From Gemmatimonadota bacterium (GTDB taxonomy: Bacteria; Gemmatimonadota; Gemmatimonadetes; Longimicrobiales; Longimicrobiaceae), in the NCBI GenBank assembly GCA_019348265.1, contig JAHWJV010000242.1:1-5863 (forward strand): a stretch of 5,863 nt of DNA. The letters run 5' to 3'. The notes below the pieces were generated by a model. The model searched no databases. It had not been told where the DNA came from and saw only the letters and a list, made by a program, of their open reading frames with translations. Made by a program: the position numbers and the translations under genes. Below, piece by piece: positions 1-5,748 of the stretch (the stretch's first letter is position 1; each line of letters opens with the position of its first letter).

Positions 1-98
1 CCTCCCGGATCGGAAGTCCCATCGCCCGCGACGCGCGTCGGCGCCGGGCACGATCCGCGCAATCCCGGGCACCGCTGCTGGAGGCTCGAGGGCGCGCC

Positions 99-114
99 GG
101 AGCGGCACCGCTCC
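99..114. repeat. Inverted repeat GGAGCGG-CA-CCGCTCC
   Basis: Perfect 7-bp arms (99-105 and 108-114) with a 2-nt spacer; as RNA this would fold as a 6-bp stem with a 4-nt loop. It lies 44 bp upstream of the yceH-like start. It could be an operator, the tail terminator of an unseen upstream gene, or chance. No T-tract follows, so I do not call it a terminator. Confidence 0.4.
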
Positions 115-143
115 GCTTCGCGCGTTCCCGGACGATTTCGGAC

Positions 144-150
144 AGAGGAG
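144..150 (+). promoter_or_regulatory. Ribosome binding site deciding the GTG start
   Basis: AGAGGAG sits 7 nt before the GTG at 158-160. This is ideal spacing for a Shine-Dalgarno site and supports the GTG as start even though no ATG is near. It also agrees with where similarity to the YceH family begins. Confidence 0.75.
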
Positions 151-157
151 ACCCGCC

Positions 158-826
158 GTGCACCCCCCGCTGACGGGCGTCGAAGTACGCATCCTCGGCT
201 CGCTCCTGGAGAAGGAGGTCACGACGCCGGACAACTACCCGCTTTCCCTGAACGCGCTCGTGGCCGCGTGCAACCAGTCGACCAACCGCGAACCGGTCAT
301 GCGATTGGACGAGGACGCGCTCGTCCCGGCCACCGTCGCGCTCCGCCGCCGCGGGCTTCTGCGGCAGATCCAGCCGGCGGGGTCGCGGGTGACCAAGTTC
401 GAGCACCGGCTGGACGAGGACCTGCGGCTCTTACGGCCGGAACTCGCCGTGCTGGGCGTGCTCATGCTGCGCGGGCCGCAGACGCCGGCCGAGCTGTACG
501 CGCGAACCGAGCGCCTGCACCCGTTCGCCGACCTGGCCGACCTGGAGCGGGTGCTGGAATCGCTCATCACGCGGGAGCCGGAGCCCCTCGTCGTACGGCT
601 CCCCCGGCGCCCGGGGCAGAAGGAGGTCCGCTACGCGCACCTGCTGGCCGGCGAGCCGGCGCACACCGAGACGTCCGCGACGGCGGACGAACGGCCCGCC
701 GCCACGCGCCGCGCCGATCCGGAGGACGATCGAGTCGCCGCGCTGGAGCGGAGCGTCGAGGAGCTCAGGGCCGAGGTCGCGGCCCTGCGTGCCGAGCTCG
801 ACAGGTTCCGGGCGCAATTCCAGTAA
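158..826 (+). CDS. yceH: YceH/DUF480 family winged-helix protein
   Basis: The 222-residue product matches the YceH (UPF0502/DUF480) family from end to end; E. coli YceH is about the same length. Recognisable family blocks are LLEKEVTTPDNYPLS (residues 17-31), ACNQSTNREPVM (38-49), the GSRVTKFEHR segment, LMLRGPQTPAEL and VRLPRRPGQKEVRYAHL. Known structures of the family show two tandem winged-helix folds, which fits the two halves here. The last 35 or so residues (DDRVAALERSVEELRAEVAALR and onward) form a heptad-like coiled coil, also typical of the family. Molecular function is poorly established; a DNA-binding or regulatory role is inferred from the fold only. The GTG start is backed by AGAGGAG 7 nt upstream. 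The gene converges with the LuxR-type gene and appears to stand alone. Confidence 0.93.
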   Translation: MHPPLTGVEVRILGSLLEKEVTTPDNYPLSLNALVAACNQSTNREPVMRLDEDALVPATVALRRRGLLRQIQPAGSRVTKFEHRLDEDLRLLRPELAVLGVLMLRGPQTPAELYARTERLHPFADLADLERVLESLITREPEPLVVRLPRRPGQKEVRYAHLLAGEPAHTETSATADERPAATRRADPEDDRVAALERSVEELRAEVAALRAELDRFRAQFQ

Positions 827-858
827 TGACGCGTGGGTGCGGGAAGGAGGTCGCGAGC

Positions 859-878
859 GCATCGGCTCACGCCGACGC
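859..878 (-). terminator. Possible hairpin terminator in convergent gap
   Basis: Arms at 859-866 (GCATCGGC) and 871-878 (GCCGACGC) pair over 8 positions around a 4-nt loop. Read as - strand RNA the single imperfect pair becomes a G-U wobble, while on the + strand it is an A-C mismatch. The hairpin therefore suits the LuxR-type gene, whose stop lies 17 bp away, better than yceH. No U-tract follows, so efficiency is uncertain. Confidence 0.35.
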
Positions 879-895
879 AGCGTGCAGGACCAGGT

Positions 896-1996
896 TCAGC
901 CGGCGAGGCGTGGCGCGTATCCGTCGAAGAAGAGCTTGGCCAGGAGTGCCTTGCGCCCCCGCACGCCCACCTTGTCGCAGGCGTTGCCCAGGTGCTCCTG
1001 CACCGTGTAGGTGGAAAGGCCCACCTGGGCGGCAATGGCTTTGGTGGACGCACCGCGCGCGGTCAGGGCGATGATCTCCCGCTCGCGCGGGGAGAGCCCG
1101 TAGAGCCGCGTCAAAATCGTTGCGATCTCCCGCGGCGCCGCGGGCTGGATCGTGACGACGGCGGGCATGTCGCCCCTCTCCGTGGGTTCCGAAAGAGAGG
1201 CGCGCAACGTGTACCAGCGCCCGGATCGGCCGCGCACCTGGAGTGCCGCATCTTCAGGAGCATCGTCGATCCCCATCTGCCGGTGTCGCGCATGGAGCAG
1301 GGAGACGGCGCTCAAGAGCGCATACGGCATGTTCCCCGTCTTCACCCCCACGTCGGCCAGGTCCTCCAGCTGTGGGGATGCCGCGGGGTTGCGCAGGACG
1401 ATTCGGCCCCTGCCATCGACCACGACCACGCCCGGCGCGGAATCGCTGAGCTCTGCGCCACCCGCAAGGAGTACGGCCTCGTCCTTCGCCAGGTCCAGCG
1501 TCGCCGCGACTTTCAGCCCCCGCGCAACGTGGGGTGCGATACGGCGCATGAAGCGCATCTCGCGCTCGGTGTAGGCGGCGGATCGGCTCTCCCGAAGGAA
1601 GCAGAGATCCCCCCAGAGCCCACCTCTGGCGCAGAGGACCGTGTTCAGTTCACGCCCCATCCCGGCCGCGCAGAGCATCTCCGCGAACAATGCCGAGGTT
1701 TGCGTGGATACGTCCTCGCCCGAGCGGACGCGGTCCAGCATCCGCATGGCCTCCTGCTGTGGATAGACCAGTTCGGCGTAGACACGGGAGGTTTCCTCGG
1801 GAACGCCCTCGACCACGACGTGAGTGAACAGGCCCGTGTCCGGATCCGAGGTGGCGAACGAGTATGCATCGTGGGGAACGACCGGGGCGATACGTCGAAC
1901 CACCTCGGTGCGGAGCGCGACGGAATCCAGACCCGCATAGCAGGCCCGCTTCACGCTTCGAAGAGCGGCCTCCTCGGCCGAACCGGTCAGTCCCAT
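896..1996 (-). CDS. LuxR-family transcriptional regulator with GAF/PAS-like sensor region
   Basis: A 366-residue protein when started at the ATG at 1996-1994. A GGGGGG run 8 nt upstream can serve as ribosome binding site. A longer frame to 2044 exists, but its extra 16 residues (MRARWTDEPQ...) look non-coding. Residues about 25-165 resemble a GAF-type sensor, ending in a helix around YTEREMRFMRRIAPHVARGL that is common in such regulators. Residues about 185-285 look PAS-like (GVVVVDGRGRIVLRNPAA; later WYTLRASL and AVVTIQPA). Residues 301-357 are a clear LuxR/GerE helix-turn-helix: LSPREREIIALTARGASTKA, then recognition-helix region LSTYTVQEHLGNACDKVGV. There is no receiver domain, so it is not a classical two-component response regulator. 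It probably binds DNA as a dimer and responds to an unknown small ligand or redox signal. It is divergent from the cupin gene, a natural candidate target along with its own promoter. Confidence 0.9.
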   Translation of the reverse strand: MGLTGSAEEAALRSVKRACYAGLDSVALRTEVVRRIAPVVPHDAYSFATSDPDTGLFTHVVVEGVPEETSRVYAELVYPQQEAMRMLDRVRSGEDVSTQTSALFAEMLCAAGMGRELNTVLCARGGLWGDLCFLRESRSAAYTEREMRFMRRIAPHVARGLKVAATLDLAKDEAVLLAGGAELSDSAPGVVVVDGRGRIVLRNPAASPQLEDLADVGVKTGNMPYALLSAVSLLHARHRQMGIDDAPEDAALQVRGRSGRWYTLRASLSEPTERGDMPAVVTIQPAAPREIATILTRLYGLSPREREIIALTARGASTKAIAAQVGLSTYTVQEHLGNACDKVGVRGRKALLAKLFFDGYAPRLAG

Positions 1997-2104
1997 CGAA
2001 CACCCCCCACAAAGTTGGGGTTCATCGGTCCACCTCGCCCTCACTATCCTCCACGCACGCTAGCGCCGGGAGCCGCGAGGCACCCCCTGCTTCGAGGGAA
2101 GATA
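1997..2104. promoter_or_regulatory. Divergent promoter region between the LuxR-type gene and the cupin locus
   Basis: This gap must hold the promoter of the LuxR-type gene and probably that of the cupin locus. CCCCA (2005-2009) and TGGGG (2016-2020) form a 5-bp inverted repeat with a 6-nt spacer, overlapping the leader of the regulator where it could hide the ribosome binding site. TATCCT at 2045-2050 (+) and GATAGT read on the - strand (2048-2043) are weak -10 candidates pointing in opposite directions. No convincing -35 partners are visible. GAGGGAAG at 2094-2101 is a good Shine-Dalgarno for the ATG at 2105. Confidence 0.35.
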
Positions 2105-2289
2105 ATGTTTCCAACTCGCGTCCGTACAGTGCTCCTTGCCGCCCTCGCGAGCACGGCGGTAGCCGCTCCCGGCAAGCCCAGGCCCCGCCGGCCACGCCGT
2201 CCGCGACCACAGGCGACGAGCCCGTGCCCGCCGCGGTGGAACGTGGACCGGAGCCCACCCATTCGTTTCCGAACAGACTGGAGAATCCA
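2105..2289 (+). pseudogene. Signal-peptide-encoding fragment, out of frame with the cupin
   Basis: ATG at 2105 is preceded by GAGGGAAG with 6 nt between GAGGG and ATG. Its first 21 codons encode a textbook export signal: a basic start (MFPTRVRT) and the hydrophobic stretch VLLAALASTAVAA. After 2167 this frame becomes arginine/proline-rich and implausible, ending at TGA 2321-2323 inside the cupin. The cupin frame instead reads QAQAPPATPSATTGDEPVP from 2173, with G or C at nearly all third positions until about 2245, exactly like the start of a mature secreted protein. Restoring one base near 2168 would give VAA-x-RQAQA-PPATPS, with a good signal peptidase site after AQA. I read this as a broken export signal, belonging either to a longer secreted cupin or to another lost gene. 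A sequencing error or a chance ORF remains possible. Confidence 0.45.
2280..2283 (+). promoter_or_regulatory. Ribosome binding site for the internal cupin start
   Basis: GGAG lies 6 nt before the ATG at 2290-2292. It allows the cupin to be made as a cytoplasmic protein regardless of the disrupted upstream signal sequence, and it is the reason for choosing this start. Confidence 0.55.
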
Positions 2290-2871
2290 ATGCACACTTC
2301 ACAACTGGATCGTCTCGAATTGATCGAGGCGTGGTCGAAGGGGAATCCGGCGGACCGGCTGAAGTTCAGCTTCCCCATTTACGCCGGCACAGGTGCCGAG
2401 GCGTCGGCCGTGGTGTACATGGTCCTGGAGCCCGGCGGGGCGGTTCCCACTCACACCGACAGCGCGGAGGAGGTGGTCCTCGTGCTCGAGGGGACGATCG
2501 AGGGATGGGTGGGCGACGAGCGCGGCACGCTGGAGACGGGCGGCATGGTCCTGATCCCCGCGATGGTGCCGCACGGTCTACGGAACACGGGGGCGGGGAC
2601 CGCACGGGCGATCGGGTTCTTCGCCGGCGCGAACGTGGTCAGCACCTTCGAGGATTCGGTGATGCCGGTGGATCGTACTGTGCTGGGGACCCCACCCGTA
2701 GGCGAGTCGGAGGCCTGGCGATCTCGCAGGGATGTACCGGTCGGGGTGCAGAGTAGCTCGCTCGCCTGGTTCCCGCTGGCCCGGGCCCACCCAGGTGGGC
2801 CCGGGCCAGTGTGCCCTCTACTCAATCGCTTGATCTCCCTACACGAGAGCCGCCCGCGCCCAGCTTCTTGA
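2290..2871 (+). CDS. Small single-domain cupin protein with aberrant C-terminal extension
   Basis: A 193-codon frame from ATG 2290. Cupin motif 1 is at residues 49-68 (G49, H55, D57, E61, G68), with HTD in place of the usual HxH. Motif 2 is at residues 84-99 (G84, P90, H95, N99), with Met92 where Gly is usual. H55, D57 or E61, and H95 probably hold a divalent metal. Family members of this type (…SAEEVVLVLEG…IPAMVPHGLRN…) usually stop soon after the barrel at about 130-140 residues. Here about 57 extra residues follow GTPP (133-136) and look non-coding, running through a perfect terminator-like hairpin (codons 163-174) and 50 bp into the end of the convergent amine oxidase gene. A TAG in the +1 frame at 2699-2701, directly after GTPP, suggests the ancestral end. 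Substrate unknown; it may be a metal-dependent dioxygenase, isomerase or sensor. Confidence 0.85.
   Translation: MHTSQLDRLELIEAWSKGNPADRLKFSFPIYAGTGAEASAVVYMVLEPGGAVPTHTDSAEEVVLVLEGTIEGWVGDERGTLETGGMVLIPAMVPHGLRNTGAGTARAIGFFAGANVVSTFEDSVMPVDRTVLGTPPVGESEAWRSRRDVPVGVQSSSLAWFPLARAHPGGPGPVCPLLNRLISLHESRPRPAS
2776..2809. terminator. Perfect 16-bp-stem bidirectional hairpin terminator
   Basis: CTGGCCCGGGCCCACC (2776-2791) is followed by CA and then by its exact reverse complement (2794-2809). A G-U and a C-G pair can extend the stem outward on the + strand transcript. It lies 12 bp beyond the stop of the convergent amine oxidase gene and about 75 bp beyond the presumed ancestral cupin stop at 2701. 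It has no T-tract, common for very GC-rich genomes. It currently falls inside the extended cupin frame. Confidence 0.75.
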
Positions 2872-3949
2872 TCAATTCGGCGACGGCCCGCCCGGCCTCG
2901 CCGACCGCGCCCGCGAGGTAGCCGGGTTCGGTGGGGCTGGTTTCGCTCCCGGCCAGCGCGAGGTGCTCCTTCCACGGTCCCGTCACCCATGGAGCGGGAT
3001 CGGGTGCGGGATGGCCGCCCGCGCTGCGGTCGGCTGCGGTCGCGGTGCGCGGATCGGCCGCCCAGTCCTTGAACAGGATCGCGCGGGGGGTGCGCGCATC
3101 GGGGCCGAAGACACGGGCGAGCTGGTCCAGGCAGGCACGGGTCAATGCCTCTTCCCCCAGCGCGGCGCGCTGTTCCGCGTCGACACGCAGGAAGCCGAAC
3201 AGCCCCGGGCCGCCCGACGCCGTGGTGGCGTCGTGCATCTCCGCCATTGGCCCGACCATGCTTTGCGCGGTGCCGGACAGGCCCGCATCGCGCCAGAAGG
3301 GCCGGTCGTACACGGCGAAGAACTTGGCGTGCGGCGCCATCCAGGTCGGCGTGTCGCGCCAGCGCCGCGCTACTGACGCCTCCTGCTCGGGGGTGAACGA
3401 CACGGTCGCTTCGAGCAGCCGGGGCGGGATCGCGGCGATCACGTGTCCGACGACGAGCGTCTCGTCCGCCCCGTCTGCGTGCCGTATCACCAGCTCCACG
3501 TGCTCGCCGCGGAGCGCCATCGCCGTTACCTGTGCGGAGAGAACCAGTCGCTCGCGCGGAAGGCCGCGGGCCACCGCATGCACGAGCGCGCCCGTGCCGC
3601 CAGCGACGCGAAAGGATTGCTGGTCCTGCACGACGGGACGAAAGCGCTGGGGAGTTTCGCGCGACATGCGTTCGAACACCACGTCGCCGTCGCTATGCTG
3701 TTCGAAGGATGAAAGGCCGAGTTCCGCGACGAGGCCGGCGAGCACTGGTTGCATGCGCGGCCAGTACCAGGACGGGCCCAGGTCGAAGCCGTCGTCAGCC
3801 GGCTGGCCGGCCTCGTCCACGGTCAGGATCCGGCCCCCGAGGCGATCACGGGCCTCGATCAGCATCCACTCGACCTTCGCGGCGTGCAACAGGCGGGCGG
3901 CATAGAGGCCCGCCAGCCCGCCACCGACAATCGCTACCTGCGTTCGCAT
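2822..3949 (-). CDS. FAD-dependent monoamine-oxidase-like flavoenzyme
   Basis: A 375-residue protein of the flavin-containing amine oxidase superfamily. The ADP-binding motif is at residues 7-20 (IVGGGLAGLYAARL), followed by the second flavin contact EARDRLGGRI (32-41). VAGGTGALVHAVARGL (115-130) matches the family's GGxGxL helix. Lys209 in APHAKFFAVYDRPFWR aligns by context with the active-site lysine of MAO-type enzymes. LALAGSETSPTEPGYLAGAV (330-349) is the C-terminal FAD-binding block. No Cys precedes that block, so flavin is probably held non-covalently. It lacks a membrane anchor and is shorter than eukaryotic MAOs, as expected for a soluble bacterial oxidase. Likely reaction: oxidation of an amine or related substrate with O2, giving H2O2; substrate unknown. 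The start is set by the Rossmann motif; the ribosome binding site (GAAGTG) is weak, and an in-frame upstream ATG (3994) has none. Confidence 0.9.
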   Translation of the reverse strand: MRTQVAIVGGGLAGLYAARLLHAAKVEWMLIEARDRLGGRILTVDEAGQPADDGFDLGPSWYWPRMQPVLAGLVAELGLSSFEQHSDGDVVFERMSRETPQRFRPVVQDQQSFRVAGGTGALVHAVARGLPRERLVLSAQVTAMALRGEHVELVIRHADGADETLVVGHVIAAIPPRLLEATVSFTPEQEASVARRWRDTPTWMAPHAKFFAVYDRPFWRDAGLSGTAQSMVGPMAEMHDATTASGGPGLFGFLRVDAEQRAALGEEALTRACLDQLARVFGPDARTPRAILFKDWAADPRTATAADRSAGGHPAPDPAPWVTGPWKEHLALAGSETSPTEPGYLAGAVGEAGRAVAELIKKLGAGGSRVGRSSD

Positions 3950-4047
3950 CACTTCATCACGTTCACGAGACACGAGGAAATCCGGCCGGAGCATCCGCGG
4001 GTTCCGTGCACGGGGCTCCCCTGCCCTCCCAAACCAGCCGGTCGCAT

Positions 4048-4098
4048 GCTCCACACATGGAGCCGCTGGGCTCCCTCGTGGTACATGGGTTTCCCATG
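4048..4098. promoter_or_regulatory. Cluster of three inverted repeats, likely operators or leader hairpins
   Basis: Three perfect 6-bp dyads are packed into 51 bp: GCTCCA-CACA-TGGAGC (4048-4063), GGAGCC-GCTG-GGCTCC (4059-4074) and CATGGG-TTT-CCCATG (4084-4098). The first two share the central arm 4059-4063, so as RNA they would be mutually exclusive. The third overlaps the candidate -35 element of the AttH-like gene. This placement suits repressor or activator sites in a divergent promoter. Confidence 0.5.
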
Positions 4099-4120
4099 AA
4101 TCCGCTGACCATGTTAGAAT
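4091..4120 (+). promoter_or_regulatory. Candidate sigma-70-type promoter of the AttH-like gene
   Basis: TTCCCA (4091-4096; 4 of 6 to TTGACA) and TAGAAT (4115-4120; 5 of 6 to TATAAT) are separated by 18 bp. Transcription would begin near 4127, leaving a leader of about 205 nt. The -35 lies in the CATGGG/CCCATG dyad. The -10 is one of few AT-rich hexamers in the region. Confidence 0.4.
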
Positions 4121-4157
4121 GAGGAGACCCAAGCAACGTTCCAGCCAGGAGTGCACG

Positions 4158-4391
4158 ATGTCGCTACCGCGTCGGCTTGTAGACCGTCGCGCACACCCGC
4201 TCGCCCTGCGGATCGCGCCCTTGGCTACCATGCGTCGCGTCCGCGAGCCCTTATTCCATTCCGCCCGCCGTAACAGTCTTCAATTTCCCTCGACCTCCTG
4301 CCCGAAACTCCACACCGACAAGGACCCCCATCCATGCACAAGATGTTCAGGTTTCTTCGCCAGGCTGAGCAGACCCTTCTGGCGGATGTAG
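4158..4391 (+). other. Possible leader ORF overlapping the AttH-like start
   Basis: ATG at 4158 has AGGAG 6 nt upstream and opens 77 codons, ending at TAG 4389-4391, which overlaps the AttH-like gene by 58 nt. The product is Arg/Pro-rich (MSLPRRLVDRRAHPLALR...) with no recognisable domain, no signal peptide and weak third-position GC preference. It may be a translated leader coupled to the downstream gene, or chance. I do not call it a confident gene. Confidence 0.2.
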
Positions 4392-5638
4392 CGCGCGGCG
4401 CGCAGGACCTGACCGGCGACGCAGACGGCTGGCGCCGCCCCGGGAATGTTTATCTGCAGAATTTCTACTCGTCGAGCGCCATCCTGCCGCTGGGGCAGAG
4501 CCCGGACCAGCTCGGGGGATGGCTGTCCATCCCTCATCCCCGCTACAACCTCAGCTCCTGGTGCTTTTACGGAAACCTCACCGACGACGAGGGAAACACG
4601 GCCGCCATCAGCAACATCGTTCAATTCCAGCAGTTCCAGAACGAGATGCCGTACATGGCCGAATGGTCGTATTGCGACGACCACACCGGCGGGTACGCCG
4701 TGGCACCGTTCCTGGTGGGCGAAGGGAACGTGGCGTATTCCAGCCCCTTCGCGATCACCGTCGACGGCAACCCGTTCTACGGGGGGCTCATCGCGCTTTC
4801 GCTCACCTCGGGGCGAATCGGCGAGCGCGGAGCCGGATACCGCATGACGGGCCGGGTGGTCACGCTTTCGGGCGACGCCTGGGAGTATGAACTGCTCCTG
4901 GAAGACACGCTCGGGTGCATCCAGGTCGGCTACGGCCCGTCGTCTTTCCTGCCCCAGTACCTTACGTCCGAGCAGAAGCAGCAGATCGAATCCGCGTTCG
5001 GCGGGAGCGTAGGTGCATATCTGCAGAGTGGCCGCGACGACATGTTCGGGCAAGGCTCCTACTACTATTCTCTCCCGCTGCTGGCGGTGGAGCGCTTCTC
5101 CGTCACCAGGAACGGCAGCCATCATTCGTCGGGCACACGCGGCAACATCTGGGTCGACTACGTGGTGCAGGGCTTCGATGCGTCTGCCCTAAAAATCCTG
5201 GGGAACGCCACCTGGCAATTCTTCGCGATCCAGTTTCCCGAGATCGACGGCCACCCCGGCCGCCGGGCCGCCCTGATGGTTTCCATCGTGACCGCGAAGC
5301 TGCCTTCGGAAGACACCTCCGTCCTTCCGCTCGCCCGTTTCTGGGATCACGATGGTCCACGCGATGAGAATGGCTCGCTTCAACCCACGTGCGAGTGGAC
5401 GATCGACCAGATCGACTACCGGCCGGGCGAGCGGTGGAATGGCTTCCCCGTCGAGGTGACCATCTCGTTGCGCGCGGACGAGGCGTCCGTCACTCTGAAG
5501 GCAACCGCCGTACGAGACAATCAGGAGGTTACCTCGGTGAAGAAATACGAAGGCGTCTACGAGGTCCGGGCGGATCTGTCGGTTCCCGGAATCCACGCGC
5601 GCGACGTCCGGGGCTTCGGCTGGGGCGAAGTGCATTGA
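4334..5638 (+). CDS. AttH/CrtC-like lipocalin-fold protein
   Basis: A 434-residue protein resembling the AttH/hydroxyneurosporene synthase (CrtC)/kievitone hydratase-like group, known as two fused lipocalin-like barrels. Supporting features: SSWCFYGNLTDDEGN (residues 74-88) near the N-terminus, comparable to the family's W-Y-GHL-D-G segment; GNIWVDYVVQGF (270-281) followed by WQFFAIQFPEIDG (294-306), comparable to the W-x-DH ... WFxIQLxDG region; and a closing YEGVYEVRADLSVPG...GFGWGEV (405-433). CrtC-type members commonly have His or another polar residue after W-x-D; here it is Tyr276, so hydratase activity is uncertain. No signal peptide or membrane segment is visible. AAGGA (4320-4324) lies 9 nt before the ATG; Met4 is an alternative start. 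Role is probably binding or modifying a hydrophobic (isoprenoid or lipid) compound. Family assignment rests on motif resemblance without an alignment. Confidence 0.65.
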   Translation: MHKMFRFLRQAEQTLLADVARGAQDLTGDADGWRRPGNVYLQNFYSSSAILPLGQSPDQLGGWLSIPHPRYNLSSWCFYGNLTDDEGNTAAISNIVQFQQFQNEMPYMAEWSYCDDHTGGYAVAPFLVGEGNVAYSSPFAITVDGNPFYGGLIALSLTSGRIGERGAGYRMTGRVVTLSGDAWEYELLLEDTLGCIQVGYGPSSFLPQYLTSEQKQQIESAFGGSVGAYLQSGRDDMFGQGSYYYSLPLLAVERFSVTRNGSHHSSGTRGNIWVDYVVQGFDASALKILGNATWQFFAIQFPEIDGHPGRRAALMVSIVTAKLPSEDTSVLPLARFWDHDGPRDENGSLQPTCEWTIDQIDYRPGERWNGFPVEVTISLRADEASVTLKATAVRDNQEVTSVKKYEGVYEVRADLSVPGIHARDVRGFGWGEVH

Positions 5639-5642
5639 GCCC

Positions 5643-5670
5643 GCCGGCCGCGGGCCGCCCCGTGGCCGGC
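5643..5670. terminator. GC-rich hairpin terminator after the AttH-like gene
   Basis: GCCGGCCGCGG (5643-5653) pairs with CCGTGGCCGGC (5660-5670) over 11 positions, one a G-U wobble, around a 6-nt loop. It begins 5 bp after the AttH-like stop. On the other strand it lies about 80 bp beyond the HEAT gene stop, so it may serve both convergent genes. No T-tract is seen. Confidence 0.6.
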
Positions 5671-5690
5671 CCCCAGACGCAGTCCGATCC

Positions 5691-5747
5691 CCGCCGCGGG
5701 CGACCTCCTGGCCCACGCATCCCCCCACCTCTTCCCTCCGCCGCGGG
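5691..5747. repeat. Direct repeat of CCGCCGCGGG
   Basis: Two exact copies of the 10-mer CCGCCGCGGG occur at 5691-5700 and 5738-5747, 47 bp apart, in the gap between convergent genes. Given the base composition this may be chance; no function is suggested. Confidence 0.3.
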
Positions 5748-5748
5748 A

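Larger units (their letters stand above)
1..157. other. Upstream region without a callable gene
   Basis: No reading frame here can be called. On both strands the stretch has no stop codons, which is expected by chance in very GC-rich DNA. It contains a perfect 12-bp palindrome CGACGCGCGTCG at 29-40 and an inverted repeat at 99-114. The frame of the downstream yceH homologue is open back to the window edge, but similarity to YceH begins only at the GTG at 158, so I do not extend that gene. An upstream gene starting leftward on the - strand (for example from ATG 22-20) cannot be excluded. Confidence 0.5.
3950..4333. other. 384-bp divergent intergenic region
   Basis: Between the two divergent starts I find no well-supported gene. 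It holds a cluster of three inverted repeats (4048-4098), a candidate + strand promoter (4091-4120) and a small ORF with a good ribosome binding site (4158 onward). No RNA gene or mobile element is recognisable. Confidence 0.6.

Noticed and set aside
1..157. N-terminal extension of the yceH homologue, since its frame is open to the window start
   Set aside because: Family similarity starts right at the GTG at 158, which has its own ribosome binding site; lack of stops upstream is expected from base composition.
268..1074. 268-codon + strand frame overlapping yceH
   Set aside because: Ala/Arg/Gly-rich shadow in another frame of yceH that runs on into the convergent LuxR-type gene.
833..2323. 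Long + strand open frame (496 codons) opposite the LuxR-type gene
   Set aside because: It is the antisense shadow of a clearly recognisable LuxR regulator and has no domain; GC-rich genes often leave such open frames. Only its final part, from 2105, has its own plausible start and is annotated separately.
2931..3905. 324-codon + strand frame opposite the amine oxidase gene
   Set aside because: Serine/arginine-rich translation without motifs, lying entirely antisense to a gene with strong FAD-binding motifs.
4280..5125. 281-codon - strand frame opposite the AttH-like gene
   Set aside because: It looks protein-like in composition, but no family is recognisable, and the + strand frame covers the full interval with family-like motifs and proper flanking signals.
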